This document shows positions 27,034-36,879 of a stretch of DNA of 64,000 bases, piece after piece. Position numbers and translations under genes: made by a program. Position 1 is the first letter of the stretch. Every line of letters begins with the position of its first letter. The notes under the pieces are model-generated. The model worked only from the letters and a program-made list of their open reading frames with translations, was not told the DNA's origin and did no database searches. Source of the stretch: JAIYDQ01 sp034408855 (lineage in GTDB: Bacteria > Planctomycetota > Planctomycetia > Pirellulales > Pirellulaceae); assembly GCA_034408855.1 (NCBI GenBank), contig JAWXCK010000112.1:29064-93063 (forward strand), given 5' to 3'.

Positions 27034-27807
27034 ATGTTTGGATGGACTAAAAATAGCCAGCGACGCAAGCTACTGAAAGCGACGGTTTCGGACGAAGAAT
27101 CGGCGCAATTGCATCGAGCACTTTGGCAATCGACTTTGCTCACGGTGGAAGAACAATCGCAGCTTGTTCGCTGGACTCGCATTTTTATCCAAGAGAAAAA
27201 CTGGGAAGGTTGCGATGGGCTCGAAGTAACCGACGAAATAAAACAAGCCGTAGCTGCGGCGGCGGGTTTAATGGTGATGCACCATCCCGAATGGTATTTT
27301 GATCATACGCAGAGCATCCTCATCTACCCACGCCCTTATGTTGCCAAAGTTGTTCCAAAGTATCAGGCATTGGGATTGTGGGGCGAATACGCCAGGGCAG
27401 GGGAAACGATCTATCGCGGCCCTGTCGTACTTAACTGGGAGGACATCCGTCGAGCCGCAAAGCTCCACAACCGCGGCCATCATCTGGTGATACATGAATT
27501 CGCACACCAACTCGATATGATCAACGGGCCAAACGCCGATGGCTTGCCGCCGCTTCCTGGAAACATTGACGAAGATGCCTGGCGAATTGCGATGATCGGC
27601 GAGTACGATGCGGCTCGATCGATGGTTGAACAAGGGCATCGCATCTTTATCAACGATTATGGACTTACCGATGTCGGCGAGTTCTTCGCGGTCGCTAGCG
27701 AACTCTATTTTCAATTGCCAAACGAACTCGCAGAATTTCATCCAAACGTATTTCAGCTTTTAAAACAGTTTTACGCGATCGATTTTCGAGACCGCGAGGG
27801 TCAGTAG
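27034..27807 (+). CDS. mtfA: M90 zinc peptidase, MtfA family
   Basis: The 257-residue protein has the zinc motif VIHEFAHQLDMINGPNADGLP (His-Glu-x-x-His) and a later Glu in EFFAVASELYF, as in MtfA (Mlc-titration factor A). LLKATVSDEESAQLHRAL and LLTVEEQSQLVRWTRIFIQEKNWEGC give the rest of the family pattern. In enterobacteria MtfA binds the repressor Mlc to derepress ptsG; no Mlc is known here, so the role is open. It starts 9 bp after the amidohydrolase stop and is surely co-transcribed with it. Confidence 0.92.
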   Translation: MFGWTKNSQRRKLLKATVSDEESAQLHRALWQSTLLTVEEQSQLVRWTRIFIQEKNWEGCDGLEVTDEIKQAVAAAAGLMVMHHPEWYFDHTQSILIYPRPYVAKVVPKYQALGLWGEYARAGETIYRGPVVLNWEDIRRAAKLHNRGHHLVIHEFAHQLDMINGPNADGLPPLPGNIDEDAWRIAMIGEYDAARSMVEQGHRIFINDYGLTDVGEFFAVASELYFQLPNELAEFHPNVFQLLKQFYAIDFRDREGQ

Positions 27808-27888
27808 ACGAAGAACTCCATACTTGACCCGCTTACGGCCACGGGTTAAACGGAACGGCGAGTGAATGTTGGTCGAGCGAACAACGAC

Positions 27889-28857
27889 CTATTTCCCGAG
27901 CAATCGTTCAATGGCTTTGCCGAAAATATCGCCGTAGACCAATTCGCCGCCTTGATGCCCGACTATCGAAATAATAATAGCGAGCACGATAAATCCAATT
28001 CGCCATATATGCCGATAGACGCTCGTCGGTTTTCGAATCGCGATTACGGCGAGCACTAATACGACAATCGAAACGATCGTGGAAAAGAAACCTAACCATC
28101 GATGGCGAAAAACAGCCGATGCGGATGCAATCGATTCGCTGGTCGGTATCGCAGTCCAGGCTGGGTAGCCTTTTTCCGCAGCAAGAGACCAGCCTGTAAC
28201 GGCTGCCACGACTGAAAATAACGTACCCCATATCAAACAATAAAAGGCGACATAAACTGCCCGCCCGCCAGTCAAAAAGGATAGAGCTGCTGCGGCCGCG
28301 CCGAATATTACCAGCGCAATCGGGAAATGCACGATGGCAGGATGAAAGTAGCCAAGGAACGCAAAAAACCTTGCCATAATACCTTCCGCCTCAGGAGCCT
28401 CCCGGTAAACGGTTCGAATTCCTTGAGCGCTGATGAACTGAAATGTTTCAGGCCATTGGGCACCTTCTGTAATCCACGTTTCAACGATGTCGAGCTCGGC
28501 TATCGCTAGCGGTCCGTTCATCGGCATCACGGTCGTCTTTGGATCGGCATGCGCGTCGGCAGCAGTCAAGTAATCGGTCCAAAGCACGCTGTCTTCGACA
28601 TCTCCCGGTTCGATATAACCCAAAACAGCGTCGCGATCGAGAATATCAAAACCTGCTTTGGCGCGTTCTCCTACGTGGCATCCCGAACAACGCCGATCTA
28701 AGACCGGTGCGACTTGTGTTGCAAAATCGACGGTTTGCGAATCGCTGGCCGAGGATTCTTGGGCCCGCACCGCTCCGCTCAACAATAACAGTGCAGCGAA
28801 CGCAAACAGTGTCCAGACCTCGCAATACCACGGTCGCACAGCAGTTTTAAGTTGCAT
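27889..28857 (-). CDS. c-type cytochrome domain plus DUF2231 membrane protein
   Basis: This ~322-residue protein has an N-terminal signal (TLFAFAALLLLSGAVRA) followed by a PSCyt1-like heme motif CSGCHVGERAKAGFDIL and the usual PSCyt1 pattern down to DIVETWITEGAQW. The second half is a DUF2231 domain with four membrane helices starting FHPAIVHFPIALVIFGAAA. The fusion suggests a membrane redox protein that takes electrons through the periplasmic heme. The start is uncertain: ATG at 28857 is used, TTG at 28890 is possible. It faces mtfA convergently. Confidence 0.82.
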   Translation of the reverse strand: MQLKTAVRPWYCEVWTLFAFAALLLLSGAVRAQESSASDSQTVDFATQVAPVLDRRCSGCHVGERAKAGFDILDRDAVLGYIEPGDVEDSVLWTDYLTAADAHADPKTTVMPMNGPLAIAELDIVETWITEGAQWPETFQFISAQGIRTVYREAPEAEGIMARFFAFLGYFHPAIVHFPIALVIFGAAAAALSFLTGGRAVYVAFYCLIWGTLFSVVAAVTGWSLAAEKGYPAWTAIPTSESIASASAVFRHRWLGFFSTIVSIVVLVLAVIAIRKPTSVYRHIWRIGFIVLAIIISIVGHQGGELVYGDIFGKAIERLLGK

Positions 28858-29103
28858 CAGGAATTGGTTTGTTTGTGGGAGAGGATTCAATTTTGACTTT
28901 GAGTGGGCTGGAATCGAACACTTGCAAGTTTAATCCACCCGAATGGTAATTGTCTAGCGATCACAGTTTTCATACGGGGATACTTGCCAAGGAGTCGCTC
29001 AAAATTTTCGTCCAGGTCTTTCCACAGCGTGCCACCCAATTCTTACTTAGACATTTTTGACCGCTCCCTAAAACAAAACCCCGAAGGCGGCCATGTAGAC
29101 CGT

Positions 29104-30177
29104 TTAAATCGAGAAATTTTCGCTTTGGCCAACCCGCAAAACACGGCGGATTTCGTCGGTCTTGAACCCGAGGGCTTGAGGTCGAATCACGCCGGGCAGT
29201 GTCACGACATCGTAAAGCTCGACCACGACGCCCTCGATACGCAACCAATGAACCACGTCGCCCGTTCTAAGGTCGATGATTTGGATTCCGCAGCGAGTTT
29301 CGGCATCGGTGGCTTTGAGATTATTGTCGAGTTCCAATCCTGAAAACGTTTTGTTTTCTCGCGACTTCGACATGCCGACAATCGCAAAATCGCCATGAAA
29401 GGAGAGACCGCGCAAATAACCTGGGCAAAATGTGACTTTTTCGAATTTGCCGGTTGCGAGATCGATGAAGCCAAAATGACCGGTTCCTGAGTTCAATAAC
29501 CAAAGCTTGTCTTGATAAACACGCGGCGAGTGTGGCATGGAAAGTCCGGTGGCGATAATTTCGTTCGAATCGATATCGATAACGCATCCGCCATCCTGTC
29601 GACGATCGCGCCAACCGTCGGCGATATCCGACTGGCTAACCGCTGTCACGTATTTTGCTTTTCCATTTTCAATCGCTAAGCCATTCAAGTGACAGCGGTC
29701 TTCGGCCGCCAACCGGCTGATAAAGGGTGGCTTCCAAAACGGTACGAAACTATGGCTTTCGCTCAAAGTAGCCAAACATCCAAACAAAGTATTCACAAAA
29801 ACAACTCGCCCGCTCGCTTCGACAGCCACATCATGGATATCCAAATCGCCGGTCGTATAGCCGACTTGCGGGACGTAAAGCCGATCGTAACCCGACGCAA
29901 CTTGTCCAGCTTCCAAGACATTTTCGAATCGCCAGAGCTGATAGAGTGATGACATCCATATCGTTTGCCCATCGCCCCACAATCCGAGGCATCGATTAAA
30001 CGTTCTTTCGAATACAGAGAGTCGGCCATCAGGCTGCATTCCGAGCAAGAAAAGCTTGCCTGCCTGATAAGTCGTGAATGCAAGGCTCAGTTTGTGCTGC
30101 TGCATCCAATTCGTAAACTGCCTCGATGCATTGATCTCGAGAGCCGGGGAAGCATTCATCGTATTTGTTGTGTTCAT
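29104..30177 (-). CDS. TIGR03032 family protein
   Basis: This 357-residue protein, probably a beta-propeller, matches the TIGR03032 family by RQFTNWMQQHKLSLAFTTYQAGKLFLLG near the start and LWGDGQTIWMSSLYQLWRFEN and GLWGDG blocks after it. Further repeats are YVPQVGYTTGDLDIHDVAVE and PHSPRVYQDKLWLLNSGTGHFGFIDL. The function is unknown; the family is found in planctomycetes, cyanobacteria and proteobacteria. The start at 30177 is chosen because GGGGTG lies six bases upstream. No signal peptide is seen. Confidence 0.85.
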   Translation of the reverse strand: MNTTNTMNASPALEINASRQFTNWMQQHKLSLAFTTYQAGKLFLLGMQPDGRLSVFERTFNRCLGLWGDGQTIWMSSLYQLWRFENVLEAGQVASGYDRLYVPQVGYTTGDLDIHDVAVEASGRVVFVNTLFGCLATLSESHSFVPFWKPPFISRLAAEDRCHLNGLAIENGKAKYVTAVSQSDIADGWRDRRQDGGCVIDIDSNEIIATGLSMPHSPRVYQDKLWLLNSGTGHFGFIDLATGKFEKVTFCPGYLRGLSFHGDFAIVGMSKSRENKTFSGLELDNNLKATDAETRCGIQIIDLRTGDVVHWLRIEGVVVELYDVVTLPGVIRPQALGFKTDEIRRVLRVGQSENFSI

Positions 30178-30247
30178 GTCACCCCAATAGGCGAGAATCG
30201 ACCAATTCCATTTGCGATACAATCGATTTCATATTAACCGATTCAGC

Positions 30248-31861
30248 CTAAAGTTTGAAGGCTTCATCTTCGGCTTGCACTGCGTAAATAGGCATGTATC
30301 GATAGTAAACTTCGAGCATCATCGTCGCCATGGCGGTCTGGTAGAGTCGGCCACCGGCATCGGCGTGTTTGACCGCACCATTATGCCAACTGCCCGCAAC
30401 ATGCCCGGATTGTTCTTGTGTCGTGAGGAGCACTTTCTTCATCTTTTCGTCCCACTTTGCCCACAAAGCACCGCCGACTTGTTTCATAACCTGTGTCGCA
30501 TAGTAGTTATAGTAAACATCCTTGCTATCCATCCCTTTTTCAGCAAAACCTTCGGATGCAGCGACTAACCCAGGATCGTCCTTCGGTAATCCCATATACA
30601 TTTTGCAGAGGATTCCACAGGCAGCCATGGCGCTAACTTTTGGGCGATCTCCCGATTTTCGATAGCCAAACGAACTACCATTATCCGATGAAACCGAATC
30701 GAGATAGCGCTCGGCTTTTTTGATCGTTCCAGTCGGCACATTGAGCCCACTCATGGCTGCGCTTTTAAGAGCCATCAGTTGCCATCCTACTACCGAGGTG
30801 TCACCACCGGCTCGCGGTGAATAATACCAACCACCTCCTGACGGATCTTGAGCATAGACAATAAAATTGATCGACGCTTGCGCGGCAGCCTTTAGAGCAG
30901 GGTCCTTGGACATTCCATAAGCTTCGCACATTGCAATCGAAGCTATACCGTGAGAATACATGACGCCCGTCGATGAACCGCGGCCTTTATTATACCAGCT
31001 TGGCATTTTTCCATCGGTGACTTGCATGTTTCGCAATAGATACGAAAGACCTTTGAAGACTGATTCTTTGTAATCACCTTCGAGGTGCGTTTGACCAGCT
31101 CCGAGAAAACACATCAAAGCCAAGCCTGTTGCGGCATTCGAAGCTCCGGTCGCTCCGCCACCGTCCTTGCATTTCCCCCCGCACGCCAAACCATGAGCAA
31201 ACGTCCAAGAGCCATCTGGCATTTGATGCTGAGCGAACCATTTTAGAGCTGCCGCGACTGCTTTCTCTGTATCTTGGTTGCCGCCATATCGATCCAGAAG
31301 TTCTCGCTTCGATTGCGTCGATCGACTCGCAAGGGCTTTCTTCATCGACTGCTCGCCGCTCGAAAGACTACTGGCGATCATTTCTGACGACAAACTCGAA
31401 AGCTGGATACTTGCCATCGACGGAGATACGACATCGACGTCCAATTCGAGCGGATTTTCGCTCACGACATTCTTTAGCGTCGGCGTCGTCGTCGGAGCTA
31501 ATTTCTCAGAAACTTTTGGCGCTTCCATCGCCATCGCTTCTTCGATTGAAAAGTCCTCCATCGAATCGGACTCTTCCGCCGCCGAAGCATTAACAATGTA
31601 GGCCGAGACCGCTTTTCCGATGCCCGGTAAGTGATATGCCGCCATAAACTGGATCATCGCGATATGGACGAGCATGCTAACTAGCCAAGCTGGGACAGAA
31701 AGCGCTAGCCACTTGCGACTTGGTCTGAGCTCTTCAATTGGTTCGTCAACTTCCAACTGAGCTCCGGGTGCTGCTTGTTCTAGCGGTGATGGAAGATCTG
31801 CAAACGCATCTTTAGTCAATCCAAGATCTAGATTCGACAAATCATCCTTGGGGTGTTCCAT
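30248..31861 (-). CDS. Membrane-anchored squalene-cyclase/prenyltransferase-repeat protein
   Basis: In this 537-residue protein a single transmembrane helix lies at about 57-78 (WLALSVPAWLVSMLVHIAMI). A Ser/Thr-rich linker follows to about 210. The last ~320 residues are alpha-alpha toroid repeats of the squalene-hopene cyclase type: ALKWFAQHQMPDGSWTFAHG, GLSYLLRNMQVTDGKMPSW, NFIVYAQDPSGGGWYYSP. The DxDD catalytic motif of real cyclases is absent, so it is unlikely to be a cyclase; it may be a periplasmic scaffold or inhibitor-like protein. The start ATG at 31861 is preferred over an in-frame TTG at 31882. It is 70 bp upstream of the TIGR03032 gene on the same strand. Confidence 0.83.
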   Translation of the reverse strand: MEHPKDDLSNLDLGLTKDAFADLPSPLEQAAPGAQLEVDEPIEELRPSRKWLALSVPAWLVSMLVHIAMIQFMAAYHLPGIGKAVSAYIVNASAAEESDSMEDFSIEEAMAMEAPKVSEKLAPTTTPTLKNVVSENPLELDVDVVSPSMASIQLSSLSSEMIASSLSSGEQSMKKALASRSTQSKRELLDRYGGNQDTEKAVAAALKWFAQHQMPDGSWTFAHGLACGGKCKDGGGATGASNAATGLALMCFLGAGQTHLEGDYKESVFKGLSYLLRNMQVTDGKMPSWYNKGRGSSTGVMYSHGIASIAMCEAYGMSKDPALKAAAQASINFIVYAQDPSGGGWYYSPRAGGDTSVVGWQLMALKSAAMSGLNVPTGTIKKAERYLDSVSSDNGSSFGYRKSGDRPKVSAMAACGILCKMYMGLPKDDPGLVAASEGFAEKGMDSKDVYYNYYATQVMKQVGGALWAKWDEKMKKVLLTTQEQSGHVAGSWHNGAVKHADAGGRLYQTAMATMMLEVYYRYMPIYAVQAEDEAFKL

Positions 31862-32129
31862 AGATACATTAAACAGATTCAAGGGAAACTAAACGCGCAA
31901 CAAAACTTAATTATGGCCCCGATCGCGCGTGACGGCTAGTGCTTTTTTGCAACCAAGCGGAAATCGGATGCTCCCATCCGTCGGCGTCGGACTATTCCAT
32001 AGAGCATTCGATACGGAAACGTACTCAAAAGTTGCCCCTTTATAGATTCGGTACATTGGTCATAATGTCATAGTAGAGTCCGACTCCCATCCTGCCTCGC
32101 GTCAACATCCCGCCTTCAAAGAACTTCCT

Positions 32130-34532
32130 ATGAAGTCCCATGGTCCCACGGTTGCATTATCCACTCTCTGCGGGGTGATCGTATTGTTCGCCGCCGAACT
32201 TTCGAATGCAGAATCGTCGAAGAAATCCTCCAAGCCAATCACCGGACTAGACCATGAGCTTACTCAGCAGTTTGATGCCGACATCAAGCCGCTCTTGAAA
32301 CGCTATTGCTTCGAGTGCCATCAAGGTGAGTCGGCAGAGAGCTCGGTCGATTTATCCAAAAACAAAAGTCTCGATAAAGTTCGCCTAAACCCTTCTCAAT
32401 GGGAACAAGTGAGAGGACTTGTGCGAATCGGCGCCATGCCACCTCCCGATGCCGAACTTCAGCCGACGGAGGCTGAACGCCAGATCATCAGTCAGTGGGT
32501 CTACCGAGCGCTCAATGAATTCGACTGCAACGAATCTAACCCGCCCGCGCCGATCACGGTTCGACGGCTAAACAGCATCGAGTACGACAACACAATTCGC
32601 GATTTGTTTGGGCTCGAAATGACACCCTCCAAAACCATTGGGTTTGTATCGGATGATGTTGGTAATGGCTTTGATAATCAAGGCGAAGTGTTGAGCATCT
32701 CTCCGCTGGCGTTTGAAAAGTACGTCAATGCCGCCGAATGGATTGCAAACCAAGCCGTCGTTGTCGATCTCAATACGCTGCGCGAACAATCCGCCAGCGG
32801 CGATCCCATTCAAGCTGGCCAGATATTCGTTGCCCGCTTTCTTTTTGCAGAAGGCGACTATGAGATCAAAACAAAACTGCGATCAACGCGACGCTCCTCG
32901 GATTTGATCAACGCTCAAATTTTTTTAGACGACGAGGAATTGGACATCGTCCGCGTTCCTGCTGACGGTCGCTCATTTTCCAAGAAGCTTGTGATGACAC
33001 CCGGCGAACACGCAATCCGAATTCAGTTCGCCGATGAACAGCCCACATTGGGAAGCGCTGCGACGTTGACTGTTGAATATGTTAACGCGACCGGGCCAAG
33101 CAACGGGATCCCGCCGTTGCCCAAACATCATGAAAGAATCATGATCGCGAAATCGAATGACGAAGAATCTGCCAAGCTGGCGGCACAAAAAATTGTCGAC
33201 GCCTTTCTTCCCAGAGCCTATCGCCGTCCCGTCACGAAAGAAGAAAGCAAGCGAATTGTCGACACGATCCACATCGCCCTCGATTATGGTTCTTCGCTCG
33301 AAGAAAGCGTCCAGTTCGGCTTGCAAGCGATCTTGGTTGCTCCCGAATTCTTGTTTCGCATCGAACGACGCCATCGACTAGCCAATTCGGATCGTCAAAC
33401 CGCAAAGAATGCGACAGTTGCAACAACTCCCTCCGACTATCCGATCGACGAATTCGACCTTGCAACTCGATTGTCCTATTTTTTGTGGTCAACGATGCCC
33501 GATGAGCGACTCTTCGAGTTAGCCAAGGCGAGAAAATTAGCGCGACCTGACGTTCTTCAAGCGGAAATCGAAAGAATGCTCGAAAGCCCGAAGGCCGACG
33601 CGCTGGTATCTGGTTTTTTTAGCCAATGGCTCGGGTTGCGGAACCTGCAAACAGTAAGCGTTGATGAAGACCTCTTCGACTCCTGGTCCGACAAACTGAG
33701 CGCAGCCTTCGCTAACGAGACGATCCTTTTCTGCAAAGACTTACTGCGACACGGAAAGTTGCTCGATGTTTTGGATGCCGATTTTACTTTCGTAAATCCG
33801 CGATTGGCCGATTTCTATAACCTCCCCTTCGACGGTGAAGACGCATCGAAAATGTATCAAGGTTCCGAACGAATTTCGGATTACGCTCGTCGCTTGGGCA
33901 GCTACCGCGACGAAGATCGTTGGATCCGTGTTGAGTTGCCAAACAATCGCCGTGGACTTTTGACGCAAGCATCCGTTCTTACCCTCACCTCGAATCCGAC
34001 ACGTACCAGTCCAGTCAAACGAGGCAAATGGGTTCTCGAAAATATTCTAGGCGACCCGGCACCACCCGCACCACCGGGCGTTCCTTCGTTAGAAGAAGGT
34101 AAGGACGAGCATAAGAAACTATCGCTTCGCCAACAGTTGGAAATCCATCGCGCGAATCCTAGCTGCGCTAGTTGCCATCGTGTCTTAGATCCCATCGGAC
34201 TAGGCCTTGAAAACTTTGATGCGATCGGTTGCTGGCGAACGACCGATGACGGCTTGAAGATCGATGCAGATGGAGAGTTTGCTGATGGTCGAAAATTCTC
34301 AGGCCCTCGAGAGCTCTTGGAGCACCTGCAAATTGAAAAGCCAAAAATCGCAAGGCACTTTGCTGCGCAGCTCTTGACCTATGCCCTAGGCCGAGGCATG
34401 ACGCGTGGGGATAGTTGCACCCTCGATTCGATTGTCTTGCAAGCTGCCGACGACGACTATCAAATATCGACTTTCATTAACGCGATCATCACGAGCAAAC
34501 CGTTTCGCAACGTCGGTGTTAGTACTCGATGA
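32130..34532 (+). CDS. PSCyt1-like DUF1587/1595/1592/1588/1585 protein
   Basis: This 800-residue exported protein has the complete planctomycete domain series. It has a signal peptide (about 1-28) and the heme motif CFECHQGESAESSVDL. DUF1587 shows as ITVRRLNSIEYDNTIRDLFG, DUF1595 as FLPRAYRRPVTKEESKRI, and DUF1592 as EFDLATRLSYFLWSTMPDER. DUF1588 shows as NRRGLLTQASVLTLTSNP with a second heme motif CASCHRVLDPIGLGLEN, and DUF1585 as LTYALGRGMTRGD. The protein is usually paired with a DUF1552 gene, which is absent here. The function is unproven, but a periplasmic heme protein in polysaccharide use is often proposed. Upstream lies a 268-bp region with the promoter. Confidence 0.93.
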   Translation: MKSHGPTVALSTLCGVIVLFAAELSNAESSKKSSKPITGLDHELTQQFDADIKPLLKRYCFECHQGESAESSVDLSKNKSLDKVRLNPSQWEQVRGLVRIGAMPPPDAELQPTEAERQIISQWVYRALNEFDCNESNPPAPITVRRLNSIEYDNTIRDLFGLEMTPSKTIGFVSDDVGNGFDNQGEVLSISPLAFEKYVNAAEWIANQAVVVDLNTLREQSASGDPIQAGQIFVARFLFAEGDYEIKTKLRSTRRSSDLINAQIFLDDEELDIVRVPADGRSFSKKLVMTPGEHAIRIQFADEQPTLGSAATLTVEYVNATGPSNGIPPLPKHHERIMIAKSNDEESAKLAAQKIVDAFLPRAYRRPVTKEESKRIVDTIHIALDYGSSLEESVQFGLQAILVAPEFLFRIERRHRLANSDRQTAKNATVATTPSDYPIDEFDLATRLSYFLWSTMPDERLFELAKARKLARPDVLQAEIERMLESPKADALVSGFFSQWLGLRNLQTVSVDEDLFDSWSDKLSAAFANETILFCKDLLRHGKLLDVLDADFTFVNPRLADFYNLPFDGEDASKMYQGSERISDYARRLGSYRDEDRWIRVELPNNRRGLLTQASVLTLTSNPTRTSPVKRGKWVLENILGDPAPPAPPGVPSLEEGKDEHKKLSLRQQLEIHRANPSCASCHRVLDPIGLGLENFDAIGCWRTTDDGLKIDADGEFADGRKFSGPRELLEHLQIEKPKIARHFAAQLLTYALGRGMTRGDSCTLDSIVLQAADDDYQISTFINAIITSKPFRNVGVSTR

Positions 34533-34560
34533 AGTTCGTCCGAATGTGAGCGTCCATCGC

Positions 34561-35065
34561 TTATTTCTTCTTTGCGATAGGATCCACCGAGTCAGGGTTG
34601 AATTGCGCCAGATCGGGAAGCGCGATGCGGATGCCGTTCTCGGGGACTTCGAGCTTCGCCGACCAGACGATGCTGTTCATCATCATTGTCCGCATATCTT
34701 CTTGCTTCCATCTTCGACAGATCGCTCATGATCTTCTCGGTACCTTCCAATCGCATGGGAGGGAAAAAATCGCCGATAAAAATCACGCTGAGCGTTTGAT
34801 CTAAAACGGTCGGGTCGTTTGGCCATTCGAACCTTAGATCAGCTTTGAGATCAGGTAAACCGATTTGCTGGATGCAATGCTGAACAAGCCGACCGGTAGC
34901 TGCGACTTCGTGAGTACCGGGTGGATGTTTAGATGGACCCACTACGATAAGGATACGACGATTTGGTTCAGGTGACGCGATGACTGGCATCGCCGGCAAG
35001 GCAACCGGCAGCGTGGCAGAAAAGCTGCTGGCCGCAAACGTTCGTCGGGAAATTCGATGAGTCAT
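34561..35065 (-). pseudogene. ThuA-like (trehalose-utilisation fold) protein, internal deletion and frameshift
   Basis: The ATG frame reads a Tat/twin-Arg-like start (RISRRTFAASSF) and ILIVVGPSKHPPGTHEVAAT, and is then intact to FIGDFFPPMRLEGTEKIMSD. After SDLSKME (near 34705) it runs into unrelated residues and stops at 34592. In another frame the same DNA reads EDMRTMMMNSIVWSAK, then EVPENGIRIALPDLAQF, and stops at 34561, the expected C-terminus of this family. Intact planctomycete relatives have ~280 residues; ~110 from the middle are gone. It is a pseudogene, or an assembly gap. It is convergent with the DUF1592-type gene. Confidence 0.85.
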
Positions 35066-35193
35066 ACATCAATACCTCAGGATTTAGACCTTTGCATCGC
35101 AAGCCAGCTTTCATGAATCTCGCTGGATGATATCCTATGCAGAAGTAAATTTGCTAAGAACTTGCACGAGCACTTTAGTATAGCGGATGCCTG

Positions 35194-36357
35194 ATGAGAG
35201 TTGCGGTTGTCAAAGAGTTATTGCCAGGGGAGCGACGTGTGGCGTTGGCACCAGCGAGCGTGCCGCCGCTGATCAAAGCTGGAATGGAAGTGATTGTTCA
35301 AGCCGGAGCAGGGGCTTCGGCTGGTTTTGCTGACGGACAGTATACCGATAAAGGCGCCTCGATTGTTCCCGATCGAGCTGCCGCCTATCAGGCCGATATC
35401 GTATTGCAGGTCCGAGCAGCCGGTGCCAATAAGGCACAAGGACTTGACGATCGAGACTATCTCCGGGCAAACCAAATCTTGATTGCGACGTGCGATCCGC
35501 TCGGAGAGCCGCAATCTATTCAGGAGATCGGCAAATCGGGCATTTCGCTCTTTTCGTTGGAACTCATTCCGAGAATCACACGAGCTCAGAGTATGGACGT
35601 ACTGTCATCGCAGGCGACCATTGCTGGCTACCGCGCAGTTTTAACTGCCGCGATGGAGCTCGACAAGATATTGCCGATGATGATGACCGCGGCCGGAACA
35701 TTGCCGGCCGCGAAGGTTTTCATTATCGGAGTCGGTGTTGCAGGTCTTCAGGCTATTGCCTCGGCCCGCAAACTCGGTGCCGTTGTCTCAGCCTACGATG
35801 TGCGACCTGCGTGCCGTGAACAGGTCGAGAGTCTCGGTGCGAAGTTCGTCGAATTGAAACTCGACAATGCCGGAAGCGAAGACAAAGGCGGCTATGCCAA
35901 AGCGATGGACGAGGAATTTTATCGAAAGCAAGGCGAGCTACTGGCTAGCGTGGTCGCCCAAAGCGATATCGTCATAACAACGGCGGCGATTCCGGGTAAG
36001 AAGTCTCCACTGCTTTTAACCGACAGTGCGATCGACGGAATGCAACGCGGCAGTGTTGTTATCGACTTGGCCGCCGAGCGCGGTGGGAACTGCAAATTAA
36101 CGAAGGCCGACGAGCGGGTGGATCATAACGGCGTAATCATTCTCGGACCGACCAATATTGCCAGCGAGATTCCGCAACATGCCAGCTTGATGTTCTCGAA
36201 CAACGTGACAAAGTTCCTTCTCAATCTCGTCAAGAAAGGGCAAGTCGAAATGAATATGGAAGACGAGATCATTCGCGAAACGCTGGTGACCAAAGGCGGA
36301 GAAGTCGTCCTGCCACGCGTTCGTGAGTTACTTGGATTAAGTTCGCTCTCATCCTAG
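35194..36357 (+). CDS. pntAA: NAD(P) transhydrogenase subunit alpha, part 1
   Basis: The 387-residue soluble NAD(H)-binding domain I of the proton-pumping transhydrogenase starts MRVAVVKELLPGERRVALAP. It has the AlaDH/PNT pattern YRAVLTAAMELDKILPMMMTAAGT, the Rossmann motif VFIIGVGVAGLQAIASARKLGA, and AIPGKKSPLLLTDSAIDGM with VVIDLAAERGGNCKLT. It exchanges hydride between NADH and NADP+ with the other two subunits, using the proton gradient. It is the first gene of an operon with pntAB (20 bp gap) and pntB (25 bp gap). Confidence 0.96.
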   Translation: MRVAVVKELLPGERRVALAPASVPPLIKAGMEVIVQAGAGASAGFADGQYTDKGASIVPDRAAAYQADIVLQVRAAGANKAQGLDDRDYLRANQILIATCDPLGEPQSIQEIGKSGISLFSLELIPRITRAQSMDVLSSQATIAGYRAVLTAAMELDKILPMMMTAAGTLPAAKVFIIGVGVAGLQAIASARKLGAVVSAYDVRPACREQVESLGAKFVELKLDNAGSEDKGGYAKAMDEEFYRKQGELLASVVAQSDIVITTAAIPGKKSPLLLTDSAIDGMQRGSVVIDLAAERGGNCKLTKADERVDHNGVIILGPTNIASEIPQHASLMFSNNVTKFLLNLVKKGQVEMNMEDEIIRETLVTKGGEVVLPRVRELLGLSSLSS

Positions 36358-36377
36358 ATTTTTCTCGAGGTAGTCCG

Positions 36378-36854
36378 ATGCGTCCGTTCATAAAACCGTT
36401 GGCTTGGCTCTTTTTTGTCGGCCTAGTCGTTGCAGCCCATGCTGTTTTTTCGGCACCCGAAGACCCACGCACCAAAGACATCGCTGCGCCGACGGAGCAA
36501 GTCAATGCAACGCTTGCTGGCCACGACATGTCGACGCATGCTCAAGCGACCACGACGCTCAATAAATTTTCGCGTTTGCAAGTTCTAATAGGAAGCCTCA
36601 CGGTATTTACCTTAGCCGTAATCATAGGCTTCGAGGTCATCGCCAAGGTGCCGCCGACGCTGCATACGCCGTTGATGTCGGGCTCCAACGCCATTAGCGG
36701 CATCACCGTCGTCGGGGCATTGATCGCGGCGGGAAACCAGCAGACTGGAATCGCAACATTCTTTGGTCTCATTGCTGTCATCCTCGCGAATATCAATGTC
36801 GTGGGTGGTTTTTGGGTAACCCATCGAATGCTCATGATGTTCAAAAAGAAGTAA
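36378..36854 (+). CDS. pntAB: NAD(P) transhydrogenase subunit alpha, part 2 (membrane)
   Basis: This small membrane subunit of 158 residues has four helices. The first (about 7-28) may be a signal or anchor. The family core VIIGFEVIAKVPPTLHTPLMSGSNAISGI and VVGALIAAG is clear, as is the last helix IAVILANINVVGGFWVTHRML. A GAGG sequence lies ahead of its ATG. It forms the proton channel with PntB. The first ~55 residues before the core are longer than in most PntAB proteins. Confidence 0.94.
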   Translation: MRPFIKPLAWLFFVGLVVAAHAVFSAPEDPRTKDIAAPTEQVNATLAGHDMSTHAQATTTLNKFSRLQVLIGSLTVFTLAVIIGFEVIAKVPPTLHTPLMSGSNAISGITVVGALIAAGNQQTGIATFFGLIAVILANINVVGGFWVTHRMLMMFKKK

Positions 36855-36879
36855 CTAAATCGCCAATTGAATTAAACCT

